From contig DASSKK010000073.1 of assembly GCA_035690495.1 (NCBI GenBank), positions 1 through 28,063 of the forward strand: DNA of 28,063 nt, read 5' to 3'. Of this stretch, positions 6,799 through 13,293 are shown in pieces; position 1 is the first letter of the stretch; each line of letters starts with the position of its first letter. A program made the position numbers and the translations under genes. The notes beneath the pieces were generated by a model. That model ran no database searches. It was not told where the DNA came from and was given only the letters and a program-made list of their open reading frames with translations. The stretch comes from DASSKK01 sp035690495 (GTDB lineage Bacteria; Actinomycetota; Actinomycetes; Propionibacteriales; Nocardioidaceae).

Positions 6799-7956
6799 TC
6801 AGGGAAGCGCGCGCCGGATCTCGCCGAGAAGTGTCGGATAGGGATCCTCGAGCGGCCGTCGCGCAGCTCGCAGCTCTTCTTGGATCTCCCGCAGCGGCTG
6901 TCCGGCGACGTAGTAGCGCCCCCGCCGCTCGCCACGCGCCTCGAGCAGGCCCAGTTCGGCGGCATGCACGAGATCCCGAGTGGCTGTGCGCTCGTCGAGT
7001 TCGGTGAGCTTGACGTACGACGGCCGGGTGACGCGCAGCCCCACGAGGGCATCGAAGAGGGCCGCTCCGACCCGGTCGTTGAGCCTGTGAGCGTTGAGCA
7101 GCTCGTCGAGCTTGCGCCACTGGGTCTCGGCCTCGGCGAAACGCCGACGAATCGTCTGGGCCTGCATGTGATGGGCCCTGAAGTTGAACTTCACCCAGAG
7201 CGTCGCGTCGTTGCCCGGCTGCCACGAACCGCCTCCCGTAGCGGCGAGCACGTCGTAGTACTCCTGGGTGTTGTTGCCCAGCCACTCCTCGATGCTGGAG
7301 AACGTCGGCTCCACCACCTGGTCTTGGGCGAGGACCATGGTCTGCAGGGCGCGCGACATCCGCCCGTTGCCGTCCCGGAACGGGTGGATCATCACGAGGT
7401 TGAGATGTGCCATCGCGCCCCGCACGAGCGGATCATCGCCCGCCGGGGCGGCCAGCGACTGCGACAGCGACCGCATCAGGCCCGGCACCCTGTCGGCGTC
7501 TGGGCCCTCGTAAACGTTGAGTCCGCGCCGATCGTCGCGGACGTACACCTCGTTCGCGCGGTAGCGCCCGGGCCACTTGGACAGGTCGTGGTCGAGCAGC
7601 ATGAAATGCATCGACCGGAGCACTGCCTCATCGATCACGAATCCGGGCTCGGTCGCCACATTGAGCACGAAGGTGAGCACACGCCGGTACGCGACGACCT
7701 CCGCCCAGGTCGCTTCATCGGCGGTCAGGGGGGGCTCGTCGTCGACGGCCGCGACGGCGTCCTCATCGCTGACCGTGTACCCCTCGATCGTGTTCGAGCC
7801 CTGGATGGCCCGCGCCGTTGACGTACGCCGCAGCAGTCCGTTCCAGCGTTTGGGCGCGCGCAGGAAGTCCGCGAGGGATGCGCGAACATCGTGGATCTCG
7901 GCGATGACCCGCCAGTCCTCGAGATCGGGCTCGGGAGCCGAGAAGAGAGTGGCCAT
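6799..7956 (-). CDS. Fic-domain protein (predicted AMPylase)
   Basis: A 385-residue Fic protein. Most members transfer AMP from ATP to a hydroxyl group of a target protein. The catalytic loop HPFRDGNGRMSR is at residues 191-202 and complete. An inhibitory-type motif SNTIEG (54-59, S/TxxxE G/N) lies before the core, the class II layout in which the Glu blocks ATP binding, so the enzyme is likely self-inhibited. The flap region RYRANEVYV is at about 131-139. The C-terminal 80 residues (GLRVTRPSYVKLTELDERTATRDLVHAAELGLL) look like a winged helix that could bind DNA. No separate antitoxin is encoded. The start ATG at 7956 has an AAAGG Shine-Dalgarno. Two palindromic sites upstream suggest autoregulation through the winged helix. 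Confidence 0.92.
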   Translation of the reverse strand: MATLFSAPEPDLEDWRVIAEIHDVRASLADFLRAPKRWNGLLRRTSTARAIQGSNTIEGYTVSDEDAVAAVDDEPPLTADEATWAEVVAYRRVLTFVLNVATEPGFVIDEAVLRSMHFMLLDHDLSKWPGRYRANEVYVRDDRRGLNVYEGPDADRVPGLMRSLSQSLAAPAGDDPLVRGAMAHLNLVMIHPFRDGNGRMSRALQTMVLAQDQVVEPTFSSIEEWLGNNTQEYYDVLAATGGGSWQPGNDATLWVKFNFRAHHMQAQTIRRRFAEAETQWRKLDELLNAHRLNDRVGAALFDALVGLRVTRPSYVKLTELDERTATRDLVHAAELGLLEARGERRGRYYVAGQPLREIQEELRAARRPLEDPYPTLLGEIRRALP

Positions 7957-7962
7957 GTCCTT

Positions 7963-8024
7963 TTGTCGCTTAATAAGCGTCAGGTTACCCGACTGGAAGC
8001 ATCCTTGTCACTTAATGAGTGCCA
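7963..8024 (-). promoter_or_regulatory. Two operator-like palindromes and promoter of fic
   Basis: Two related 20-base sites lie in the same orientation: TTGTCGCTTAATAAGCGTCA (7963-7982) and TTGTCACTTAATGAGTGCCA (8005-8024). The core of the first is a perfect palindrome CGCTTA-A-TAAGCG; the second is nearly so. Their starts are 42 bases apart, four helical turns. On the minus strand GTGACA, inside the second site, and TAACCT between the sites form a -35/-10 pair with an 18-base spacer, so both sites flank the transcription start. Confidence 0.65.
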
Positions 8025-8065
8025 AAACGACAGCCAGCCCCTCAAGATCGAGAACCTGTGGGTTC

Positions 8066-8255
8066 GGTGGTTTCGAGACGCTCCTCCGCTTCGCTCCCCC
8101 GCTCCTCAACCATCGTAGGGTTCGGTGGTTTCGAGACGCTCCCCCGCTTCGCTCCGCCGCTCCTCAACCACCGGGGCTCCGGCACTCCTCAACCACCGGT
8201 GCGCTCCGGTGGTTTCGAGACGGACTCCGCTAGCGCTCCGCCCTCCTCAACCACC
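8066..8255. repeat. Dispersed repeat cluster B
   Basis: Three nearly full units (8066-8114, 8124-8172, 8208-8255) of the GGTGGTTTCGAGACG...CTCAACCACC repeat, plus one shorter 26-base copy (8173-8199). The third has a different middle (GGACTCCGCTAGCGCTCC). The cluster starts about 40 bases after the fic operators and ends just past the stop of the binding-protein gene, so its hairpins probably serve as that gene's terminator. Confidence 0.9.
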
Positions 8256-8262
8256 GAGGGTT

Positions 8263-9249
8263 TTACAGCAGGCCCTTGGACTGCAGGTAGGCCTTCGCGA
8301 CGTCCTCGGGCTTCTGGCGCTGGTTGGAGACCTTGCCGTTCAGCGTGGTCAGGTCCTGGGTGTTCAGCGTGGCCATCAGCTTGTTCAAGGTGTCGGCGAC
8401 GTCCGGGTGCTTGTTCAGGAACGCCGTACTCACCGCCGGGATCAGGTTCTGCGCGGGCTGGATGTGCTGGTCGTCAGCGAGCAGCGTCAGGCCCTGCTTG
8501 GACAGGGTGCCGTCGGTGGTGCTGGTCTCGCCGAGCTGGGACTCGCCATTGAGCACCGACTGGTAGGTCTGGTCGGAGGCGTAGCCGAGCGGCAGCACCT
8601 TCGCGATCTTGATGCCGTAGGTCTTCTCCAGCCCGCCGGCGCAGTCGGTGCGTCCCTTGCAGTCCGGGGCGGCGGCCAGCACGACCTTCTCGCCGGACTT
8701 GCCGAGGTCGGTCAGCGTGGACAGCGAGTGCTTCTTGGCGTACTTCGTGGTCACGAAGAACGCGTTCTGGTCGGTGGCCTGCGACGGCTGCAGCATGGTG
8801 ATGCCGGCCTTCTTCGCCAGCGGCTCGAGGTTCTTCAGCGTCTCCTGCGCGTCCGGGGTCGTGATCGACTGGGCGTTCTGACCGTTCTCCTGGATGTTGA
8901 GGAAGTCGGCGATGCCGCCGAGGTACTCCGGCACCACGTCGACCGAGTCGGGGAACTGCTTCATGTAGACGTCGCGGGTGCCGACCAGCTTGACCGTCAC
9001 GTCGTACCCGGCCTTGGACAACAACTGCTGGTACATGTCGGCGACCAGCTCGGCCTCCGGGAAGTTCTGCCCAGAGATCGTCAGCGAGCCCTTAGCGGCG
9101 CTGCCCCCACCAGTGCTGCTGCTGCTGTTTTGGTTGCTGTTGTTGGATTTGCCGGCGACGTTGTTGCCGGCACAGGCCGTGGCGATCAGCAGAGTGCCGA
9201 CGGCGAGCAGCGCCGCGAGGGCACGGCGTGGTCTGGGGTAGGAGCGCAT
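8263..9249 (-). CDS. Osmoprotectant ABC transporter substrate-binding lipoprotein
   Basis: A 328-residue OpuAC/ProX-type binding protein for glycine betaine, choline or related compatible solutes. It starts with a lipoprotein signal (MRSYPRPRRALAALL ... LIATAC; Cys is the lipidated residue) and a Ser/Asn/Gly-rich linker. The mature domain has the family pattern: ITISGQNFPEAELVADMY-like start, TRDVYMKQFPDSVDVVPEYLGG, and AAPDCKGRTDCAGGLEKTYG, where the binding pocket lies. I start at the ATG at 9249, which places the signal peptide correctly; a TTG at 9303 would add 18 residues. The two permeases lie upstream on the same strand, but separated by a vapBC pair, a two-gene cassette on the other strand and a broken Phd-RelE module. 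Solute specificity cannot be told. Confidence 0.9.
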   Translation of the reverse strand: MRSYPRPRRALAALLAVGTLLIATACAGNNVAGKSNNSNQNSSSSTGGGSAAKGSLTISGQNFPEAELVADMYQQLLSKAGYDVTVKLVGTRDVYMKQFPDSVDVVPEYLGGIADFLNIQENGQNAQSITTPDAQETLKNLEPLAKKAGITMLQPSQATDQNAFFVTTKYAKKHSLSTLTDLGKSGEKVVLAAAPDCKGRTDCAGGLEKTYGIKIAKVLPLGYASDQTYQSVLNGESQLGETSTTDGTLSKQGLTLLADDQHIQPAQNLIPAVSTAFLNKHPDVADTLNKLMATLNTQDLTTLNGKVSNQRQKPEDVAKAYLQSKGLL

Positions 9250-9367
9250 GGGGAGGTACCACCTTCTGTGTCCCGCGGCAGCGTCCCGATGCTGTGTACT
9301 CAACCCGAGGGCCGCGCGTGTCCGGTGAAGCAGGGAGTCTCCACCCCATCACCTGACCGGCGTTTCT

Positions 9368-9546
9368 TCAACTTTCTTCCCGCCGTCGGTAGACGTCCGA
9401 ACGATGGTCGACGCGAAGTAAGTCCACGCGTCGGGCGTCTTCATCGATCCGGTAGCCGCCGCGGTGAGCGACGCGTGGGTGATCTCGACTCGGGCGATCA
9501 CCTCGGAGAGCCTGTTGCGGACATCGGCCAGGTGCACGCCATCCAT
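9368..9546 (-). pseudogene. Phd-RelE toxin-antitoxin remnant (deletion fusion)
   Basis: From the ATG at 9546 the first 27 codons read MDGVHLADVRNRLSEVIARVEITHASLT, which is the N-terminus of a Phd/YefM antitoxin (compare VPLGEARNGLSRYVDEVERTH in the intact pair at 14427-14959). In the neighbouring frame, from about 9480 to the TGA at 9368, the sequence reads RVAHRGGYRIDEDARR and VDHRSDVYRRR, the C-terminus of a RelE/ParE toxin. The rest of both genes is missing, so an internal deletion has joined antitoxin start to toxin end with a frame change near 9480. A TATACA box lies seven bases before the ATG, a relic of its promoter. No functional product is expected. Confidence 0.75.
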
Positions 9547-9662
9547 AGCCACATGTATAGGCAGAAGTAGGGGCACGATGAAGTGCCCTCAGGTCGGAGC
9601 CAGTGTGTCGGTGGTGTCCTCTACCGTCGCGTGCGTCGGACAGCACATGAGAACTCAGGGGC

Positions 9663-10085
9663 ATGACCAGACAACGCATGATTCGAGACGAGCCGGAAGC
9701 TCACGGCGACGCGGAGGTGCTGCGTGCCCACCCAATGGACGAGCAGTCCCTCCGCGAGAACGCCGAGACCAACTTCGGGCTCTACGGCTTCTACGGGTTG
9801 TCGGTGTTCTACCCGATCGGAGACTGGACCAAAGAGCGCATCCTGACCGAGAAGCTCAGCGAAGTGACACAGGTGACGGTCTTCCGGCGCGCTGACCTGG
9901 CTACATCGGACCTGCGAGTGCTCCCAACGGGCGCTGAGCCCCACGGCGACATTGTCGGCGTGCCGGTGACCGGTCGGCCAGAGAACTTGCCAGCCGATCG
10001 AGATGCGCTCATTGCCGCAGTGCTCGCTTCCCGGCACCATCTCGAACAGAACCCGTATCATCGGGGTGGAGAGGAGATGCCGTGA
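9663..10085 (+). CDS. Uncharacterised protein, first gene of a two-gene cassette
   Basis: A 140-residue soluble protein with no recognised family. The centre is rich in aromatic residues (NFGLYGFYGLSVFYPIGDWTKERI), followed by TQVTVFRRADLATSDLRVLPTG. There is no signal peptide, membrane helix or known catalytic motif. The start is uncertain: the ATG at 9663 has an AGGGG very close to it, and an in-frame ATG follows at 9678. Its stop overlaps the next gene's GTG by four bases (GTGA), the same coupling seen in the toxin-antitoxin pairs around it. It lies between a broken Phd-RelE remnant and a vapBC pair, on the opposite strand. A toxin-antitoxin-like role is possible from context only. Confidence 0.7.
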   Translation: MTRQRMIRDEPEAHGDAEVLRAHPMDEQSLRENAETNFGLYGFYGLSVFYPIGDWTKERILTEKLSEVTQVTVFRRADLATSDLRVLPTGAEPHGDIVGVPVTGRPENLPADRDALIAAVLASRHHLEQNPYHRGGEEMP

Positions 10086-10324
10086 TTGTCATCGACCTGC
10101 CTGCCGACCTCCACATGGAGGACGACGAGGGCCGCAACGTAGCGCGCCTGCCCGAGGGCAAGTCCGTCACGGTTGGTGCGGCCGTCGTGGCCGGGTTCCC
10201 GGGGTTCTGGTCCTGGGCCCTCATCGAGGAGGTCGCCGAAGGCTTCGTGTTCTTCCGGCGCATCACGGCAAGACAAGCCGCAGAGCGTGGTGAGACCGCA
10301 GTGCTCGCCCCCCTGGCTGATTGA
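10082..10324 (+). CDS. Uncharacterised small protein, second gene of the cassette
   Basis: An 80-residue protein starting at a GTG that overlaps the stop of the preceding gene (GTGA). It begins IVIDLPADLHMEDDEGRNVARLPEGKSVTVGAAVVAG and continues GFWSWALIEEVAEGFVFFRRI, suggesting a small beta-rich fold; the acidic patch MEDDEG and the hydrophobic WSWALI stand out. No family is recognised. Coupling to the 140-residue gene implies that the two act together, perhaps as a complex. There is no membrane helix or signal peptide. A vapC ends convergently about 40 bases downstream. Confidence 0.7.
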   Translation: MIVIDLPADLHMEDDEGRNVARLPEGKSVTVGAAVVAGFPGFWSWALIEEVAEGFVFFRRITARQAAERGETAVLAPLAD

Positions 10325-10363
10325 CGTCACCAAACTCCAAGACAGGCTCCGCAGCCGCCGACC

Positions 10364-10792
10364 TTACGAGGCGCTGAGGACCTCCAAGCCCGGGACGTGC
10401 TGGAAGACACCGTCGTGGGATACCAGCGGAACGGTCAGACGGATGGCAGTTGCCGCGATCCAGCGGTCACCGTCGTGCACCTTGCCCCCGAGTGGGTGCC
10501 CCAGTTTCTGACAGTCCGCCCTGAGCCGGGAGCACGCTGTGATCATGTCATCGTCAGGTTGAACGACCGTCAGCTCGGCGATCCGCTCCTCGAGACGGCG
10601 GCGCCGAAACTCCCCCCACCCTGCCCGAAGCGCTCCGAAGCGGAGCTCCATCACGGTCTGAAACGCCAGCAGCACTGGCGAAGCGCCGATGAGCGCCCGG
10701 TAGTGGTCCGACAGCGCGTTCGGCCGGTCATCAAGAAGCCAACTGATCACCATGGTGTCCACGACGACGCCTGCGCGAGCCGTCGACGTCAT
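10364..10792 (-). CDS. vapC: VapC-type PIN ribonuclease toxin
   Basis: A 142-residue PIN-domain protein, expected to be an Mg/Mn-dependent RNase that cleaves a tRNA or rRNA. The acidic active-site residues are visible: Asp in GVVVDTMVISW (about residue 12), Glu in TVMELRFGAL, Asp in HDGDRWIAATAI and Asp in VSHDGVF. The length is normal for VapC. The ATG at 10792 overlaps the stop of the antitoxin by ATGA. The module lies on the same strand as the osmoprotectant permeases and starts 40 bases past the end of the second permease, between the permeases and their binding protein. Confidence 0.9.
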   Translation of the reverse strand: MTSTARAGVVVDTMVISWLLDDRPNALSDHYRALIGASPVLLAFQTVMELRFGALRAGWGEFRRRRLEERIAELTVVQPDDDMITACSRLRADCQKLGHPLGGKVHDGDRWIAATAIRLTVPLVSHDGVFQHVPGLEVLSAS

Positions 10793-10953
10793 GCTTCAGT
10801 GAGGGCCTCCGTGAACGCCGCCCATTCCTCGTCGGAGACCTCCTCCAGCACGAGGTGCTCCCTCGGCGGCAGCCGACGTGCAGACCTGAGCGCCTCGTCG
10901 GGTGGACGGACGTGCACCCGTGGCTCCTCAGGCTTTTCCATGCCGGTAGTCAC
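10789..10953 (-). CDS. vapB: Small antitoxin of the VapC pair
   Basis: A 54-residue gene starting at the GTG at 10953. The product begins VTTGMEKPEEPRVHVRPP and ends EVSDEEWAAFTEALTEA, acidic at the C-terminus as expected for an antitoxin tail. Its stop overlaps the toxin start (ATGA). A TAGGCT box lies exactly six bases before the GTG, which favours this start over the ATG at 10941. It has no obvious DNA-binding domain, so I call it an antitoxin from position, size and overlap; the VapB label is functional, not a family match. Confidence 0.72.
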   Translation of the reverse strand: MTTGMEKPEEPRVHVRPPDEALRSARRLPPREHLVLEEVSDEEWAAFTEALTEA

Positions 10954-10965
10954 GCAGCAAGCCTA
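10954..10965 (-). promoter_or_regulatory. Leaderless-type promoter of the vapBC pair
   Basis: TAGGCT (10965-10960 on the minus strand) is followed by six bases and the GTG at 10953. It lies in the 41-base gap after the stop of the second permease, so the pair can be transcribed on its own. Confidence 0.5.
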
Positions 10966-10994
10966 CGGCAACGCTCCAGACGAAACCTTCTGCG

Positions 10995-11741
10995 TCATCC
11001 CCCACCGCGCCGTCCGCGGGCCTTCTTCTCCGACCCGGCCCCCGCGCGCGCTCCGGCGGTGGCGGGCAGCGGGTCGGACAGCCGCTGGCTCGCGGCGGCG
11101 AGCAGCTCGAGAATCAGTGCGACCACCGCGACTACAACCGCGCCGGCGAACCCCTTGCCGTAGTCGGAGTGGTAGAACCCGTCGGTGATCACCCGGCCCA
11201 GCCCCGGGCCGGCGACCAGGGCGGCGATCGTCGCAGTCGCCCACACCTGCACCAGCGCCAGCCGGATGCCGGCGACGACGAGCGGCCGCGCCAGCGGAAG
11301 CTCGACGCGCGCCAGCATCTGGGACGCCCGCATGCCCATCCCCTGCGCGGCCTCCCTGACGTCGGCGGGCACCTCGCGCACCGCGACGTAGGCGTTGGTG
11401 ACGATCGGCGGCAGCGCGAACAGCACCAGCGCGATCAGCGTGGCCAGCCCGGCACGCCCGTAGGGGCCGAGTACGGCGGTCCCGGCCGGCCCGACCGACA
11501 GCAGCACGAGCACCGCGAACGTCGGCACCGCGCGGCCGACGTTGGAGATGTTGATCGCCAGGAAGCCACCGCGGCCCAGGTGACCGAGCACGATCGCGAT
11601 CGGCAGCCCGACCAGGCAGGCCAGCACCAGCGCGGTGAACGTGAGCAGCAGCTGCTGGACCATCAGCTGGCCCATGCCGCCGCCACCGGTCCAGTGCGCT
11701 CCGTCGGACAGGTAGGCCCACGCGTCGTAGATCAGCCTCAC
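10995..11741 (-). CDS. Osmoprotectant ABC transporter permease 2
   Basis: A 248-residue inner-membrane permease of the OpuCB/ProW type (binding-protein-dependent transport family). Hydrophobic segments include LLLTFTALVLACLVGLPIAI, FAVLVLLSVGP, LATLIALVLFALPPIV and AGAVVVAVVALILELLA, and the EAA loop that docks on the ATPase reads REAAQGMGMRASQMLARVEL. It starts at a GTG at 11741 that overlaps the stop of permease 1 (GTGA), so the two are translated together and presumably form a heterodimer. The C-terminus is a basic GAGSEKKARGRRGGG tail. The GTG start means the family-like VRLIYDAWAYL beginning is retained. Confidence 0.9.
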   Translation of the reverse strand: MRLIYDAWAYLSDGAHWTGGGGMGQLMVQQLLLTFTALVLACLVGLPIAIVLGHLGRGGFLAINISNVGRAVPTFAVLVLLSVGPAGTAVLGPYGRAGLATLIALVLFALPPIVTNAYVAVREVPADVREAAQGMGMRASQMLARVELPLARPLVVAGIRLALVQVWATATIAALVAGPGLGRVITDGFYHSDYGKGFAGAVVVAVVALILELLAAASQRLSDPLPATAGARAGAGSEKKARGRRGGG

Positions 11742-12436
11742 GCCGTACGCACCGCCTTGGCCCACGGGGTCAGCAGCCGCTGCACCCCGAGCAGGAGTAC
11801 GTCGAGCGCGACGGCGAGCAGCACGCAGATCACGCTGGCCGCGAGGATCTCGGCCTTGAAGTCGCTCGAAACCCCGTCGGCGAGCAGGTTGCCCAGCCCG
11901 CCGTAGGACACGATCGCACCGACCGTGGTCAAGGCGACCGTGGAGACCGTGGCGATCCGCAGGCCCGCCATGATCACCGGGAGGGCGAGTTGCAGCTCGA
12001 TCTTGAACAGCAGCTTCGCCGGGCCGTAGCCGAGGCCGACCGCGGACTCGCGGACGTCGTCGGGCACGGAGCGCAGCCCTTCCAGGGTGTTGCGGACCAG
12101 GATCGTCAAGGAGTACAGCGCCAGCCCGACGACCACGGTCGCGGGAGTCAGCCCGGTGAACGGCACGATCAGCGGGAACAGCGCGAGGCTCGGGATCGTG
12201 TAGAGCCCGGTGGAGATGCCGAGGATCGTCGACTCCAGCCGCCGGAACCGGCGGGCCAGCAGGGCAAGCGGCAACGCCACCGCGAGGCCGAGTGCCACCG
12301 AGATCACGGTGATGCCCAGGTGCTCCAGGGTCGCATTGCCCAGGTCGCTGGCGCGGTCGTGCAGGTAGCCCAGGCACACCCAGTGGTTGACCACGCGGCT
12401 GTAGCAGGACGGGTCCGCCGCCGCGAGAGGGGTCAC
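11738..12436 (-). CDS. Osmoprotectant ABC transporter permease 1
   Basis: A 232-residue permease of the same family as its partner. Membrane segments include LGITVISVALGLAVALPLALLA, YTIPSLALFPLIVPF, ATVVVGLALYSLTILV and ILAASVICVLLAVALDVLLLG; the EAA loop reads RESAVGLGYGPAKLLFKIEL. I start at the GTG at 12436 because a TAGCGT box lies seven bases upstream; the GTG at 12445 is in frame but would fall in that box. It is first in the permease operon and overlaps permease 2 by four bases. The gene lies divergent from a FitAB-type module that separates it from the plus-strand ATPase gene. Confidence 0.88.
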   Translation of the reverse strand: MTPLAAADPSCYSRVVNHWVCLGYLHDRASDLGNATLEHLGITVISVALGLAVALPLALLARRFRRLESTILGISTGLYTIPSLALFPLIVPFTGLTPATVVVGLALYSLTILVRNTLEGLRSVPDDVRESAVGLGYGPAKLLFKIELQLALPVIMAGLRIATVSTVALTTVGAIVSYGGLGNLLADGVSSDFKAEILAASVICVLLAVALDVLLLGVQRLLTPWAKAVRTA

Positions 12437-12587
12437 CTCGGTCACGCTACCCGGTGGAGCGGGCCCGAGTTCTCCACGGATCGACGATCGGTGGTTACGC
12501 CCGAGCGCCGTTGTTTCTAGGCTCGTCGTACTGGGTTGGCGATCGATGGAAGGGGGTGCGAACACCCGACGTCAGCGCGCCAGGAAT
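12437..12587. other. Divergent intergenic region between permeases and vapBC
   Basis: This region carries the TAGCGT box of permease 1 (12449-12444 on the minus strand) and a short hairpin, GGGTG-CGAA-CACCC (12554-12567), that may belong to neither gene. An open frame in frame with vapB enters it, but the antitoxin's natural start is at 12621. Confidence 0.4.
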
Positions 12588-12607
12588 GATATCGTGGAAG
12601 CGATATC
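12588..12607 (+). promoter_or_regulatory. Operator of the FitAB-type module
   Basis: A perfect inverted repeat GATATCG-TGGAAG-CGATATC lies just upstream of the ribosome binding site (GGAGG, 12608-12612) of the antitoxin gene. A TATCGT -10-like hexamer (12590-12595) overlaps it. FitA-type antitoxins bind such inverted repeats with their toxin to repress their own promoter. Confidence 0.65.
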
Positions 12608-12620
12608 GGAGGTGGACGCC

Positions 12621-12848
12621 GTGGAGCAGATCTTGATCCGCAACCTTCCCGTGGGGACGAAGGCGGCGCTTCGCGCGCGCGCCGAGCAGCATCACCGATC
12701 GGTCGAGGCGGAGGCGCGCGAGATACTCGGCGAGAAGCTCAGGAGCGAGCCCGTCACGATCATCGACCTGTTGAGCATGGACGAGGGCGCCGACATCGAG
12801 TTCGAGCCCGGGCGCCTGGGCCTGACCGCGCGGACCCCCGAGCTGTGA
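12621..12848 (+). CDS. vapB: FitA/VapB-type antitoxin
   Basis: A 75-residue ribbon-helix-helix antitoxin of the FitA type: EQILIRNLPVGTKAALRARAEQHHRSVEAEAREILGEKL is the complete DNA-binding domain, and the tail (DEGADIEFEPGRLGLTART) is the toxin-binding part. The open frame extends upstream to 12546, but the GTG at 12621 has a GGAGG eight bases before it and gives the family's normal N-terminus. An inverted repeat lies directly upstream. The stop and the toxin start were probably once overlapping; a 14-base tandem duplication now separates them by 10 bases. Confidence 0.88.
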   Translation: MEQILIRNLPVGTKAALRARAEQHHRSVEAEAREILGEKLRSEPVTIIDLLSMDEGADIEFEPGRLGLTARTPEL

Positions 12849-12858
12849 ACACTGAGCT

Positions 12859-13284
12859 GTGAAGTACGTCTTGGACACCAACGTGGTCTCTGCGCTGAGA
12901 GTCCGAGGACGGAATCGGGCGGTCGAAGCCTGGGCTGCGTCCATCCCCGTGGCCGACCAGTTCGTGACGGCCACGACCGTCGCCGAGATCGAGCGCGGGG
13001 TCGTCGCCAAGCAGCGATCCGACCAAGCGCAGGGAGAGATCTTGCGCAGGTGGTTCGACGAACGCGTCCTGCCCACGTTCGCCGGCCGTGTCCTCGCGTT
13101 CGACCTGCAGGCCGCACGGATCCTCGCCACCTACCGGATTCCCGAGCATGCCCCGTTCGACGCCGCCCTTGTCGCCGCAACGGCACAGGCCGCCGAGATG
13201 ACCGTCGCGACGCGGAACACCAAGCACTTCGAACCCCTCGGCGTGCCATGCCTCAACCCGTGGGACCCGAGACCGCCCGGTTAG
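12859..13284 (+). CDS. vapC: FitB/VapC-type PIN ribonuclease toxin
   Basis: A 141-residue PIN-domain protein of the FitB branch. Active-site positions seen are Asp in KYVLDTNVVSAL (residue 6), Glu in VAEIERGV, Asp in HAPFDAALVAATA, and the TRNTKHFEPLG end typical of FitB, where Asn replaces the last Asp. It should cleave RNA when freed from the antitoxin. The start is the GTG at 12859 in the second copy of a GAGCTGTGAA repeat. The stop codon TAG (13282-13284) is also the first half of the TAGGGT box of the ATPase gene that follows. Confidence 0.92.
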   Translation: MKYVLDTNVVSALRVRGRNRAVEAWAASIPVADQFVTATTVAEIERGVVAKQRSDQAQGEILRRWFDERVLPTFAGRVLAFDLQAARILATYRIPEHAPFDAALVAATAQAAEMTVATRNTKHFEPLGVPCLNPWDPRPPG

Positions 13285-13293
13285 GGTCGGCGT
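13282..13293 (+). promoter_or_regulatory. Leaderless-type promoter of the ATPase gene
   Basis: TAGGGT (13282-13287) is followed by six bases and the ATG at 13294. The box includes the stop codon of the toxin gene before it. Confidence 0.5.

Noticed and set aside
5870..8255. CRISPR array
   Set aside because: The repeated units are adjacent or overlapping, vary in length and have no regular unique spacers; no cas genes are present.
8019..8552. Plus-strand frames running through the dispersed repeats
   Set aside because: They are built from repeat units and the antisense of the binding-protein gene; the recurring SSTTGAP-like peptides come from the repeat DNA.
12546..12620. Longer vapB from an ATG at 12546
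   Set aside because: The extra 25 residues have no family match, overlap the operator, and the GTG at 12621 has a proper Shine-Dalgarno.
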